64,000 nucleotides of DNA from Colwellia sp. MB3u-41 (GCF_014076845.1 NZ_JACGUT010000047.1:186001-250000), one strand, 5' to 3'; positions 37,825 to 47,906 are shown, numbered from the stretch's first letter. Notes: generated by a model from the sequence alone, not told the origin. A program made the numbers and translations.

Positions 37825-39036
37825 TTATATATCGAGATCTTTACACCATTGGCAGGCGGCAACAAACTCTTGTTGAATAAAGGTGGCATCAAGTGAATAC
37901 AATTCAATTAATTGATTTATATTTTCGCCATTACCTGTTATATATTTCATTGTAAAATCAAGTAATTCACCCAACAAACCCGAGTGATCAACTAACGCGT
38001 TTTCAATTGGAATAGCCAGCGGCATTGTTTTAACAATTTCATTGATGGGCATACGTAAAATAACTTCAATGGCGCTTAATAAGCCAGTAATAAAAGCAAA
38101 ATCACTGATCTCTTTGAACACACCTTCTTTTGCTAGTGAAGTCATCAATTTGGCGGTGATCAACGCTTGCTTCGATACTTCATCTGTTTTTTCTGTAGTT
38201 AACTTAGATAAAGCCAAAATAGTAACAAACTGTTTAAGTTTATCTTCGCCTAAATAAGCGGTGGCTTGTTTTAAAGAAGTAATTTCAATCCGTATTGATG
38301 TTGCAACATTGTTGACCATTTTTAATAAACCAACCGTCAAATTTACATCATGGCTGATGATAGTCGCAATAGTTTCAAAATCGAGTGGCGAATGAAATGT
38401 TTCACTGATTAAATTCAACATTTGAGCTTTTATTGGCGCAAGTGTTTGCCCTTCAACTATCTCAGGCTCGTGATAAAAGTAACCTTGATAATAGTTAAAA
38501 CCGACTTCTGCTAAGGCTTGTACTTGAAAGTTGGTTTCCACCTTTTCTGCAGCAAGTTTAATGTCGTGATCTTTTAAGCGTTCAAGCACTTTATGTAAAC
38601 GTTTAGGATTAACCACTTCTATGTCAACTTTGATGATTGCTATATAAGGAAATAGTACATCCCATTTTTCGTCTAGATCATATTCAGTTAGTGCAATTTT
38701 ATAACCTTTTTCGTAATAAAACTTAATGATTTTAAACAAACGCTCTGTCGGCATTTTATGGCCAACAAGTTCAATAACAATCGTATTTTTATCAAACATT
38801 AACGGGTATTTGTTAACCAGACATTTTTCAGTAAAATTAATAAAAGCCAGCTTGCCCATACTAATAGAACGAATGTCACCTTGAAGATGATTTTGAATGA
38901 TTAATTTTGAGCTCGCTACGTCTTGATCAATTTCAGGGAATTTATTATCAGGGCTATCTCTAAATAAAAGTTCGTAACCAATAGTGGTATGGGTTCTATC
39001 TAATATCGCTTGTCTTGCTATATAGGTGTTATGCAT
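37825..39036 (-). CDS. EAL-HDOD signalling protein, likely catalytically inactive
   Basis: 403 residues. An EAL-like domain (about 1-200) is followed by an HDOD domain (about 200-390; LLKMVNNVATSIRIEITSLKQA, AYLGEDKLKQFVTILAL). The EAL signature reads YELL at 21-24, and the later DDFGTGYS stretch is replaced by LTEYDLDEKWDVL, so hydrolysis of c-di-GMP is unlikely. This YuxH/CdgJ-type layout is usually regulatory, for example of motility. Monocistronic by spacing. Confidence 0.88.
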   Translation of the reverse strand: MHNTYIARQAILDRTHTTIGYELLFRDSPDNKFPEIDQDVASSKLIIQNHLQGDIRSISMGKLAFINFTEKCLVNKYPLMFDKNTIVIELVGHKMPTERLFKIIKFYYEKGYKIALTEYDLDEKWDVLFPYIAIIKVDIEVVNPKRLHKVLERLKDHDIKLAAEKVETNFQVQALAEVGFNYYQGYFYHEPEIVEGQTLAPIKAQMLNLISETFHSPLDFETIATIISHDVNLTVGLLKMVNNVATSIRIEITSLKQATAYLGEDKLKQFVTILALSKLTTEKTDEVSKQALITAKLMTSLAKEGVFKEISDFAFITGLLSAIEVILRMPINEIVKTMPLAIPIENALVDHSGLLGELLDFTMKYITGNGENINQLIELYSLDATFIQQEFVAACQWCKDLDI

Positions 39037-39206
39037 ATATTAAAACTAAAAATGTCATTAAGTATTATTAACTTTAACATACCTTACTTTTCTTATATTT
39101 GGAAAGTAAATAAGCACTGAGCACTTAATTTATTGAGAATTTGAGCCAGTAATATGTCTTTTTGTATTTTACAGAATAAATAAGTGTAATGACCTGCAGT
39201 AAATAT

Positions 39207-40133
39207 TTATATATTGTGATCAAGAAAGATCAATTGTTGATAAATCGCATCAGTCGCCAAATGGAAAAACTCATGATTAACATTACTGTAGGTGTCACTC
39301 GATTCGTGGTAGTTAATGTGAGTACCCACACCAAAATAAATAAACGGGATCCCTGCCTGATGAAATACTCCGTGATCACTCGACAATAACCATTTTATCC
39401 GACGGTTTCCTCTAAAGCTTTTAACCTTAAATCCCTCTCTTATTAGAATATCGAATGAATTTTGCAACGTCGTTAATTGTTCTATATTACGTTCATTGAG
39501 TAATTGATTAAAACCTCGGGTCATATAGCGTAATTTTTTTGTTCTTTTACTACCCGCCAGCATATCTAAATTTATATTCAGTTTAGTATGGCGCATAATA
39601 TTGGGATGATCTTTTACAAACGCTTTAGCCCCTCTTAAGTTAAGTTCTTCGCCATCAGTAAAGAGTAAAATAATATTATGTTTTATGGGATTTTTAATAA
39701 GTTGTTGAGCGATAGAAAGTAACGCAGACGCTCCTGATGCATTATCATCTGCTCCGTTATAAATTTTGTTTCCTTTTATACCGATATGATCAAAGTGTGC
39801 AGATAAAACAATATAACTCTCGATTTTTTGGTGACCAGGGATCATCGCAATAATATTACTTCCACTCAGACGACTAAAAAAATCATGTTGATATTCTTTA
39901 TTCAAAGGGAGTATTGAATGATTAACTAATTGATTAATTATATATTTTTGAGCTTTTCTATTGCCAACACTGTCAATTTTACGCCCAGCTAATTCGTCAG
40001 ACGATAAGTAAGATAGATGCTTAAGCAATTGATCTTTGTTAAGTGTAATATTCGTTATATCGACGATGGAAGCGCGAACACAGCCGCTTAAAATCAGGTA
40101 CATAAATAAACCTAACGTTAGTAATTTTTTAAT
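39207..40133 (-). CDS. M28-family metallopeptidase, predicted lipoprotein, probable ATT start
   Basis: A zinc aminopeptidase-like protein. Metal ligands are visible in AHFDHIG, GADDNASG, DGEELNLRG, NLDMLAG and NYHESSD. The first ATG (40103) would give MYLILSGC, too short for a lipoprotein signal. Extending ten codons to an ATT at 40133-40131 gives IKKLLTLGLFMYLILSGC, a textbook signal with lipobox. An AGGAG site lies 7 bases before that ATT, and a TAG two codons before the ATT (positions 40139-40137) blocks further extension. The ATT overlaps the TAA of the upstream lipoprotein gene. 308 residues in that form. Operon partner of the TPR lipoprotein. Confidence 0.8.
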   Translation of the reverse strand: MKKLLTLGLFMYLILSGCVRASIVDITNITLNKDQLLKHLSYLSSDELAGRKIDSVGNRKAQKYIINQLVNHSILPLNKEYQHDFFSRLSGSNIIAMIPGHQKIESYIVLSAHFDHIGIKGNKIYNGADDNASGASALLSIAQQLIKNPIKHNIILLFTDGEELNLRGAKAFVKDHPNIMRHTKLNINLDMLAGSKRTKKLRYMTRGFNQLLNERNIEQLTTLQNSFDILIREGFKVKSFRGNRRIKWLLSSDHGVFHQAGIPFIYFGVGTHINYHESSDTYSNVNHEFFHLATDAIYQQLIFLDHNI

Positions 40134-41328
40134 GATCTAGCTCCTGCTTTTTTAAAAAATTCAATTTTGCTATGTATGTTACATCAATGCTATTTATCCT
40201 GTTATACAAAATAGCCTTACCCATTGCTTTTTGTGCTTTTCTATTTTCATTTAAGGCATAATAAACTTTTGCTAAACCAAAATAAAAGGCATGTTCATGT
40301 TTATTTAGTTTTATCGCTTGACGATAATAAGCTAACGCTTGTTTGTTATTGGCTAAATAAAAGGCTTGATTTGCAAGTAGGGCAAAATAATATGGATTAT
40401 TTTCTCTTTGATTTTTTAGTGTTTTTCTTATGTTCGCTAACTCTTTTCTGTCTTTTAGATTATCAAGTAATAATGACATATTAGACATTGCAGTAAAGTT
40501 TTCAGGGTTAACCTCAAGTGCATATTGATAGCTTTTTTTAGCCAGGGCTAGATGGCCACTCATGCGATACAAAATACCTAAGTTTGCCCAAGCAGGACTA
40601 AAGTTTGGTGCAAGGGTCGTTGCTGCTTTAAAATAGGCATAGGCTTTAGTCAACTGCTTATTGACTAATGCTTGTGCTCCTTTATTGCTATAAAACATTG
40701 ACAACACGTATGACTGACTAATAATCGTTTTAGGAAATGACGCTTTAATAACAAAGGGATCAAAATCAATCGTTAAAATGTCACTACCGAATACAACTTG
40801 AGCATGTGGACTTTTAGGCTTAGTAACCACTAAATTCACGTGACCAGTTAACATATTATAGGCACCATTTCGTACCCAATACTCAGGTATTTTAACCTCC
40901 TGAAAGTCGACTGCTAACTGAGCTTCTTTGGCTAAAGCATAGGACATAATAGTAAGCGATAAACAGTTCGCCTGTTGATTATTATATGCACCAATAGCAC
41001 TGACATTAGCCGCACTGTTATAAGCTAAGGCTACATTGTCTTGATCAAATATATGTTTAAGTAGTTTTCTTGCTCTTCTTTTTATATCCCGCTCAGTCAT
41101 TAACTTTTCTTTTACCATTAGCCGCATTCGATCATCTAAAGCAAAGATGTCTTCTTTGCTTTCTACTTTTACAGCTTGGTAGTTAGGAAAGTACTCATCA
41201 AAATATAGATTTTCATTCACATAAACATTTTTATGCGCTAACTTATCACTGGTTTGACATGCCGATAACAGTAAAGTTAAAAAGAATAAACAGCTCACTT
41301 TACTGAAATTATTTATAAAAATATTCAT
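40129..41328 (-). CDS. Lipoprotein with transglutaminase-like and TPR domains
   Basis: 399 residues from the ATG at 41328; GGAGG lies 4 bases upstream, and the earlier ATG at 41340 overlaps that site. Lipobox LLSACQ. The middle region has a Cys-His-Asp arrangement (QQANCLSLTIMSYALA, TGHVNLVV, ILTIDFDP) as in transglutaminase-like cysteine peptidases. The C-terminal third has at least three TPR units (AWANLGILYRMSGHLALAKKSY; AFYFGLAKVYYALNENRKAQKA). Function unknown. It overlaps the M28 peptidase start, so the two lipoproteins are likely made together. Confidence 0.82.
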   Translation of the reverse strand: MNIFINNFSKVSCLFFLTLLLSACQTSDKLAHKNVYVNENLYFDEYFPNYQAVKVESKEDIFALDDRMRLMVKEKLMTERDIKRRARKLLKHIFDQDNVALAYNSAANVSAIGAYNNQQANCLSLTIMSYALAKEAQLAVDFQEVKIPEYWVRNGAYNMLTGHVNLVVTKPKSPHAQVVFGSDILTIDFDPFVIKASFPKTIISQSYVLSMFYSNKGAQALVNKQLTKAYAYFKAATTLAPNFSPAWANLGILYRMSGHLALAKKSYQYALEVNPENFTAMSNMSLLLDNLKDRKELANIRKTLKNQRENNPYYFALLANQAFYLANNKQALAYYRQAIKLNKHEHAFYFGLAKVYYALNENRKAQKAMGKAILYNRINSIDVTYIAKLNFLKKQELDH

Positions 41329-41478
41329 AAATCCTCCCATAAAAATGTAATGACCTTGGTAAAAAATTCCAGTCTCTTAAAAGTATACTAGGGATCTCAT
41401 ATTTATTTATATTATTGAGGAATATTAGTAATCAGTAACTGTGATATTTTTTATAGAAGACTTTAGCTGGTTAGCTTA

Positions 41479-42750
41479 TTAAACCCTAAATGGCGCTTTT
41501 GATAATGCTTGTGCTAGGGGAATATCTTGATAATAATTTGCGCGAACACTATGAATAAATTTTAGTGTTTTAAAAGCGTCAAACCAAACGTCTAACTGTT
41601 TATTAAATTGCTTTTCGCTATTATTTGTTTGTTTATTAACAAAGCTATCAAATCCAATTTCAGTTAACGCTGTACTTACTGGTGTTGAGCGTTGTTGTAA
41701 CCATGTTGCTACATCAGCACGGTGATGCCACAAGTTGGAAAATGAACACAGTGTAGATTTCAATAGTATGAATATTTCTGGATGGTAATAACAATAATCT
41801 TGCTTATTCTCTTGTAAGTCTAGAATTTTTTGTACTGCGGGCCCCGTGCCAAAGGGTACTCGCTGAGACGTTCTTGCTTCAAGCGTTACAATCACTTCTT
41901 CAATAAATTCAACATCGCCTAACTTAGCGAGTTTGTTTAATAAATAAAAGTCTTCACCTGCGCTTCTTTTTGGAAAACCGCGCGCTTGAACATAGACCTC
42001 CGCTTTAAAAGCTAAAAGACTACCAATAGTGAAAAAAGCATACGGTGAATTGGCATAATGTAAGCCGGCAACATAATAACGTAATGCGGTTTCATACAGA
42101 AAATTAGCCTGATGAACACGTTTATCATCGCTACTATGCTGAAAATTAAAACAACAAACTACCGTACTTTTATCGCGTGAGTGCAGTGCACTAAAGTAAT
42201 TGTCGGGTAAATAAGCATCGGCATCACTTGAGCAAATCCATGGCTGATCTACTCTCTTTATCGAGATTAAATAAGCGCAGAGATCTGCGCCTATTTTACG
42301 GGCGAGCCCTACGCCCTGCTCTTTTTCTATGCCATGCGTAAACCTGTCAACCACTAAAAGCCAGCTCTGGCTTTGATGTACTTTAATTAATGTTAAGTTT
42401 TCATGCTGCCACGATATATCACCGCAAGAGAGTGAGTATTTGTGTAATTTTTTTTGAGGGTTAAGACTATTAACGTGGGTATTTTTTAAATCTTTGCTAA
42501 AGCGTTCAGTGATTTGAGCAGCTGAAGATTGGGCTATTGGCTCGTTGATAACGACGACCATAAGCACAGGAGACTTTACAAGTGATGAAGCTAAAAAGCG
42601 CTCAATAAAAGCGCTCGTTTCTTGATAAGCAGGGATCACTACTACGTGTTCCACCAAAAATTCGTCAGGTAAAAGTAATTCGTGCTGAATTAATACCTCA
42701 ACTTCATTTGCAGCATAGCGGCTAAAATATTGGTTAAATGCTTTTGACAT
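41479..42750 (-). CDS. Glycosyltransferase, family 2-like
   Basis: 423 residues, no membrane span. GT-A style start HVVVIPAYQETSAFIERFLAS, acidic metal/nucleotide site CSSDADAYLP (about 185) and a later GEDFYLLNKLAKLG, which resembles the E/D-D acceptor motif of GT2 enzymes. Sugar donor and acceptor are unknown. It ends 34 bases before miaE's downstream boundary on the same strand, so it may be the second gene of a miaE transcript. Confidence 0.75.
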   Translation of the reverse strand: MSKAFNQYFSRYAANEVEVLIQHELLLPDEFLVEHVVVIPAYQETSAFIERFLASSLVKSPVLMVVVINEPIAQSSAAQITERFSKDLKNTHVNSLNPQKKLHKYSLSCGDISWQHENLTLIKVHQSQSWLLVVDRFTHGIEKEQGVGLARKIGADLCAYLISIKRVDQPWICSSDADAYLPDNYFSALHSRDKSTVVCCFNFQHSSDDKRVHQANFLYETALRYYVAGLHYANSPYAFFTIGSLLAFKAEVYVQARGFPKRSAGEDFYLLNKLAKLGDVEFIEEVIVTLEARTSQRVPFGTGPAVQKILDLQENKQDYCYYHPEIFILLKSTLCSFSNLWHHRADVATWLQQRSTPVSTALTEIGFDSFVNKQTNNSEKQFNKQLDVWFDAFKTLKFIHSVRANYYQDIPLAQALSKAPFRV

Positions 42751-42784
42751 CAGCTTAGCCTGTTAATACTTTATCGTTAAAGCA

Positions 42785-43357
42785 TTAATGCAGAGCTGCT
42801 CTAAAAGGGAGTTTTGCACAAATTTCAGCTTCCAGCGTTAACACTTCGTCTAAACGTATATCGACTTCTTCTTTATCAAAATATTCGTATGCAAGCTCAA
42901 TAAAAAGATTTTTATGCTTTTCTTCAGACTTTGCAATAGCGTCATATAAAACTTTATCTTTGCCTTCAGGTAATGCTTCAGCAATAAGAGAAAATCGTTC
43001 ATAGCCTCTTGCTTCAATAACGCCAGCAACGATTAATCGGTCCATAAAAAAGACTTCAGTGCCATTGCGAAACGCCTTGCGAATTTGCGAGATATAAGGG
43101 TCTTTTGTATCTGCACCCAACTGAATTCCACGCGCATTAATTAATTTTAACACTTGTTTAAAATGAATCAGTTCTTCGATAGCTAAATCAGCCATCGCTT
43201 TAACCATATTTTTTCTATCCGGATAATGTGAGATCATAGACATTGCCATACCTGAAGCTTTTTTTTCTGCGGTAGCATGGTCAAGTAAAAAGGCATTAAA
43301 ATCAGCGAGTGCAACTTGCGCCCATTCTTTGGGAGTATGGTATTTAAGTTCAAACAT
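42785..43357 (-). CDS. miaE: tRNA-(ms2io6A)-hydroxylase MiaE
   Basis: 190 residues. A ferritin-like non-haem di-iron monooxygenase that hydroxylates ms2i6A at position 37 of tRNAs reading UNN codons. Iron-binding glutamates and histidines lie in LAIEELIHFKQVL, GVIEARGYERF and AIAKSEEKHKNLFIELA. ASGMAMSMISHYPDR is typical of the family. Length and motifs agree well. Confidence 0.92.
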   Translation of the reverse strand: MFELKYHTPKEWAQVALADFNAFLLDHATAEKKASGMAMSMISHYPDRKNMVKAMADLAIEELIHFKQVLKLINARGIQLGADTKDPYISQIRKAFRNGTEVFFMDRLIVAGVIEARGYERFSLIAEALPEGKDKVLYDAIAKSEEKHKNLFIELAYEYFDKEEVDIRLDEVLTLEAEICAKLPFRAALH

Positions 43358-43391
43358 AATAATACTTATTATTTATTGGCAGAGGAAATTT

Positions 43392-43420
43392 GCCCGCTAT
43401 TTTATAGGAAAATAACGGGC
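43392..43420. terminator. Hairpin between the TSP3 protein gene and miaE
   Basis: GCCCGCTATTTT / AAAATAACGGGC, a 12-bp stem with one mismatch, between the 3' end of the large repeat gene and the miaE start. Likely terminates the large gene, although the T run is short. Confidence 0.55.
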
Positions 43421-43457
43421 GAACAAACATAAATGTTAACTTGTTTGTGAAACTATT

Positions 43458-46400
43458 TTATAGACTGCTTTGCCTAAATTTTTTCAAGCGCAAACTGACT
43501 ACAATAAATAATAACAGCCAATACATACTGCCACTGCTTGATTGCTCTGGATCTGTTTCTTTTGCCACTTCGGCATTAGGGACTAACGCAATTCCACCCG
43601 GATCGTCAATAATACCATTCACAAGGCCATCGGCATCATTTGCACCACCATCTTCAATCCATAAACGCACGCATTGATGCCCTGCCGATAAACCGGCTTG
43701 ATATAAATTGCTTTGCGGTGGTGGACAGACATCGTTGTCTGCTGCGCTAGACGCTAAACTATTATTGCTGTTTTCCACAAAATTCTGCCAACCATTTAGG
43801 CGGTTAAATTTTCGATAAAGCGAATTGTTTGGAATGCCATCATTTAAAGGAATAACGACATATGCAGAGGCACCAAACGGAGTAACATTATGAATTTCAA
43901 AATCAAAATAATCACTACGATGATCATAATCATCGGTTGGCACTAAGCCTGTTGCATCCATTTCTTGTTGGCTCATTTGCACGCCATCCGAAAATTGCTG
44001 TAAAGCATATTTACCCAAACGTAATCTCAAGCCCGGTTCAGTTTCCATCAATTTAGTTTCACCCGCGTTTACATGCAATGGCTGTAGATAAGCAATATTG
44101 TTATTATCAAGAAATGCGGGTACACCATCGTTGTCCTCATCAGCATAGCCTTCAATATTGTCAGCTATACCATCACTGTCGGTGTCACTGCCGTCGAGTC
44201 GAGCTAAGATATTATTAACGGGGATATTAAGGCGATGAGTTTGTGATAATTCGCCGTTACCATTATCGGTAACACTGACTTCTACCACAATTAAACGCTG
44301 TATTTCATCAGGTAAAACAAATGAATCCGGTTGTAAATAAACCTTTAATTGATTCGCGCTTATTTCTGCATTGATATACTCAGGCAATAACCAATTAATG
44401 ATGTGTAGATCATCAGGATTAACATCCGTTATTTTTAATTCAATCGTCACTTCACCTTGATCTTTACTGATGCTTGAAACGGCTATGTTATTTTGCGTCA
44501 TGCGCAACTCTGTCAACGGTACGATATTAGTTTCAGTAATAACAATGGTATGGGTTTTGTGTACACCCGCATTTATTTCACTGCCAAAGCTCAATATAAG
44601 TTGTTCATCATTTTCTGCTTGAAAGTCTTTATTGATCAAGACATCAATAAAGCCTGTGGTTCCCTCATTAATAACCACTTTATTATCGGCTATCTTATAA
44701 TCAAGCGAGTCAGCATTACCTGAAATAGCAAAAGGTAACTCAATAGGATAATAAGGTGCTTCGCCTGATAGAATAACATCTACTCTAGCTGTTGCACCTT
44801 CACCTAATATTTGTGTCGCACTAAAATTCACTAATGGATAAACATTAAGGATTTGTCGTATGGTTGAAACATTTCCTGCATCGTCAACCGCGCGCCAGGT
44901 AATATTGTATACCCCCGAGGTAATATGCTTTTGCCCCTGTTCAAAGCCAACGGGCGTTAATGAGCAACAATTAGCGCCGTCACGTCCATCTTCAACATAA
45001 ACTTCCGTTAGCTTAACCAACTGCTCGCGTGTTAGTGCGGTAAAGGTATGGTTAGCATCAAGGTGCACAGCTTCAGGTACCGTGATCACCGGCGCATAAT
45101 CATCAATTAATGGATTTGTGTTATTACGTTCTTCATCTACGTTTATGGTGCCGTCAGAGTCCGTGTCCATTAAAGCATCAGCAACATTAAATGGGTTAAA
45201 GCCATATTTAAGCTCAAACACATCACTCATGCCGTCATTATCGTCATCAGGGTCAGCATTATTACCAACACCGTCAACGTCAAAATCAAGTGATTCTGTC
45301 GGATCTAAAGGAAGTGCATCAATATAATCAAGTACGCCATCATTATCGTCATCTATATCGTTAACGTTACCAATACCATCACCGTCAGTATCAACACTTT
45401 CTATGGGGTCAAGGGGAAATGCATCATCGACATCACGCACACCATCATTATCATCGTCACTATCACTATTATTACCAATACCATCGTTATCGCTATCAAG
45501 TGACTCTAAAGGGTCAAGGGGAAATAAATCAACATTATCTAGAACACCGTCACCGTCATCGTCGGTATCGAGTACATCACCAATACCGTCACCATCAGTA
45601 TCAGTGATTTCTCCTGGATTAAAGGGAAATGCATCATCAACATCAAGAATATTATCATTATCATCATCAGCGTCTGCATTATCTCCAATACCATCACCAT
45701 CAGAGTCTTTCCACTCATTAGCATCTAAAGGGTATAAATCATTACTGTCGACATAGGTGTCATTATCATCATCAGTGTCGGTATTATTACCGATACCGTC
45801 ACTATCTGTATCGAGTCTTTCGTTAAAATCTAATGGAAAAGCATCGAGACTATCAACAAAGCCATCATTGTCATCATCACTGTCAGTATTGTTACCTATA
45901 AGGTCTCCATCAGTGTCAACAGATTCTAGAGGATTTAGCGGGAAAGCATCTATTGAATCTTTAATGCCATCACCATCATCATCATCATCGGTATTATTAC
46001 CTGTGCCGTCACTGTCAGTGTCTAAATACTCATTTACATCGAGTGAAAAAGCATCTGCACTATCGGCAAAGCCGTCATTATCATCATCTGGATCGCTGTT
46101 ATTACCTATACCGTCTCCGTCGGTATCTATGCTTTCAGCAGCATTTAACGGAAATAAATCAAGGTTGTCTGCAACACCATCATTGTCGTCATCGTTATCA
46201 TTAGTTTCGTTAGCAAGGCCGTCACCATCAGTATCTGTTCTTGCTGCAGGATCAGTTGGACCAGGGTCAACCCCATTGGCAATACCGTCACCATCTATAT
46301 CTGGATCGCTATTATCGCCTATAAAATCACCATCGGTGTCTTCCCACTCTGTTGGATCAAATGGAAAAAGATCTGCAGTATTAACGATGCCATCACCAAC

Positions 46401-47906
46401 CCCCGTAAAATCGTGCGTGTCAATATCAAGATCGCTATTATCAGCAACACCATCACCGTCAGTATCTGTGGTTGCTAGGGGTAAAAGTGAGTTTGCCAGT
46501 GTCTCATTTATATCTAATATGCCATCATTATCATCATCGATATCTGCATTATTACCAATGCCATCACCGTCAGTATCTACTGACTCAGTTCCGTCTAAAG
46601 GAAATCTATCAATGCCGTCAGCTACGCCATCACCATCATCATCTGTATCGGTATTATTACCGATTCCGTCACCATCAGTATCAATATATTCAGTAGGGTC
46701 TAATGGAAATACATCATCTAAACCATCAATAATACCGTTACCATTAATGTCATCTAAAACACCGTCATTATCATCATCGCCATCAGCGTTATTACCTATA
46801 CCGTCAAAATCACTGTCTATCGACTCACTTGCATCAAGCGGAAAAGGGTCACTGCTGTCTAAAACACCATCACCATCGTCGTCTGTATCGGCATTGTTGC
46901 CTGTACCATCGGCATCTGTATCAATAAATTCGGCATTATCTAACGGAAAAGCATCGTTAACATTTAAATGACCATCACCATCTGCATCGGTATCGCCATT
47001 ATCGCCAACACCATCATTATCAGTGTCTAACCATTCACTGGCATCTAGAGGAAAGTCATCACTGATATCAGGAATACCATCGCCAACTCCAGTAACGTCA
47101 TGGGTGTCGTCATCGGTGTCAGTATTATCACCAACATTGTCACCATCGGTATCAAACCACTCAGATGGGTTATTTGGATAAATATCAATAGCGTTTGCAA
47201 AACCGTCACCATCGGTATCGTTATCAGCATTATCACCAAGACCATCATTATCGGTATCAAGTGTCTCCGAGCTATCTAAGGGGAAAGCATCATTAACATC
47301 TAAAATGCCGTCGCCGTCATCATCGGTATCGGTATTATTACCGATACCGTCATTATCTGTATCAAGTTGTTCTGAATTATCGAGAGGAAAGGCATCATAT
47401 AAATCAATAATACCGTCACCATCATCATCGGTATCAGCGTTATTACCGATAGTATCGCTATCAGTATCATCCCACTCTGCAGGGTTAAGTGGGTATACAT
47501 CAACGACATCAACAACCCCGTCACCGTCATCATCAAGATCAACGGTATTACAAAGCGTATCTCCGTCGGTGTTTAACCATTCAAAGGAGTTTTCGATAGC
47601 GGGATCATAAATATCAATAACCGAGTCTCCATCACGGTTATTGTCAGAAATATCAGGTACCCCATCACCGTCATCATCAGGGTCAGCGTTATTACCGACA
47701 CCATTTAAATCAGTGTCATACCATTCTGTAGCATCACTTGGGAATAAGTCATAAGCACCACCAGTGATAACCGTATCATCGTAGCCATCGCCGTCGGCGT
47801 CAAGAAGAGGCGTAGGCAAAAGACATTGTACGGCTGCATGAGCAGAGAAGTTGATCATAATCACTGATATAAGTAACACAGCTTTTAAACGAATTTTTAA
47901 TGACAT
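43458..47906 (-). CDS. Giant thrombospondin type 3 repeat surface protein
   Basis: 1482 residues from the ATG at 47906, where a signal peptide begins (VLLISVIMINFSAHA); the frame to 47945 adds a non-signal leader. About two dozen acidic repeats of 30-36 residues (DTDGDGIGNN-type, each with FPLDxxE) fill roughly residues 30-940 and should bind many calcium ions. After them come an HYR-like piece (YNITWRAVDDAGNVST), a Calx-beta-like segment and a choice-of-anchor-type region with four cysteines. The tail, SSSGSMYWLLLFIVVSLRLKKF, resembles GlyGly-CTERM sorting signals. Probably secreted and surface attached; ligand unknown. Confidence 0.85.
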   Translation of the reverse strand: MSLKIRLKAVLLISVIMINFSAHAAVQCLLPTPLLDADGDGYDDTVITGGAYDLFPSDATEWYDTDLNGVGNNADPDDDGDGVPDISDNNRDGDSVIDIYDPAIENSFEWLNTDGDTLCNTVDLDDDGDGVVDVVDVYPLNPAEWDDTDSDTIGNNADTDDDGDGIIDLYDAFPLDNSEQLDTDNDGIGNNTDTDDDGDGILDVNDAFPLDSSETLDTDNDGLGDNADNDTDGDGFANAIDIYPNNPSEWFDTDGDNVGDNTDTDDDTHDVTGVGDGIPDISDDFPLDASEWLDTDNDGVGDNGDTDADGDGHLNVNDAFPLDNAEFIDTDADGTGNNADTDDDGDGVLDSSDPFPLDASESIDSDFDGIGNNADGDDDNDGVLDDINGNGIIDGLDDVFPLDPTEYIDTDGDGIGNNTDTDDDGDGVADGIDRFPLDGTESVDTDGDGIGNNADIDDDNDGILDINETLANSLLPLATTDTDGDGVADNSDLDIDTHDFTGVGDGIVNTADLFPFDPTEWEDTDGDFIGDNSDPDIDGDGIANGVDPGPTDPAARTDTDGDGLANETNDNDDDNDGVADNLDLFPLNAAESIDTDGDGIGNNSDPDDDNDGFADSADAFSLDVNEYLDTDSDGTGNNTDDDDDGDGIKDSIDAFPLNPLESVDTDGDLIGNNTDSDDDNDGFVDSLDAFPLDFNERLDTDSDGIGNNTDTDDDNDTYVDSNDLYPLDANEWKDSDGDGIGDNADADDDNDNILDVDDAFPFNPGEITDTDGDGIGDVLDTDDDGDGVLDNVDLFPLDPLESLDSDNDGIGNNSDSDDDNDGVRDVDDAFPLDPIESVDTDGDGIGNVNDIDDDNDGVLDYIDALPLDPTESLDFDVDGVGNNADPDDDNDGMSDVFELKYGFNPFNVADALMDTDSDGTINVDEERNNTNPLIDDYAPVITVPEAVHLDANHTFTALTREQLVKLTEVYVEDGRDGANCCSLTPVGFEQGQKHITSGVYNITWRAVDDAGNVSTIRQILNVYPLVNFSATQILGEGATARVDVILSGEAPYYPIELPFAISGNADSLDYKIADNKVVINEGTTGFIDVLINKDFQAENDEQLILSFGSEINAGVHKTHTIVITETNIVPLTELRMTQNNIAVSSISKDQGEVTIELKITDVNPDDLHIINWLLPEYINAEISANQLKVYLQPDSFVLPDEIQRLIVVEVSVTDNGNGELSQTHRLNIPVNNILARLDGSDTDSDGIADNIEGYADEDNDGVPAFLDNNNIAYLQPLHVNAGETKLMETEPGLRLRLGKYALQQFSDGVQMSQQEMDATGLVPTDDYDHRSDYFDFEIHNVTPFGASAYVVIPLNDGIPNNSLYRKFNRLNGWQNFVENSNNSLASSAADNDVCPPPQSNLYQAGLSAGHQCVRLWIEDGGANDADGLVNGIIDDPGGIALVPNAEVAKETDPEQSSSGSMYWLLLFIVVSLRLKKFRQSSL
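45120..47780 (-). repeat. Tandem coding repeats of the TSP3 protein
   Basis: Roughly 25 units of about 90-110 bases, all in frame. They are rich in ATCATCATC-type codons on the plus strand, and the variation is mostly synonymous or conservative. Several long open frames on the plus strand here are by-products of this composition. Confidence 0.88.

Noticed and set aside
45118-46971. Long plus-strand open frames of Ser/Pro- or His-rich sequence opposite the TSP3 repeats
   Set aside because: They are by-products of the repetitive GAT/GAC-rich codons on the other strand; no ribosome sites, no known domains, low-complexity translation.
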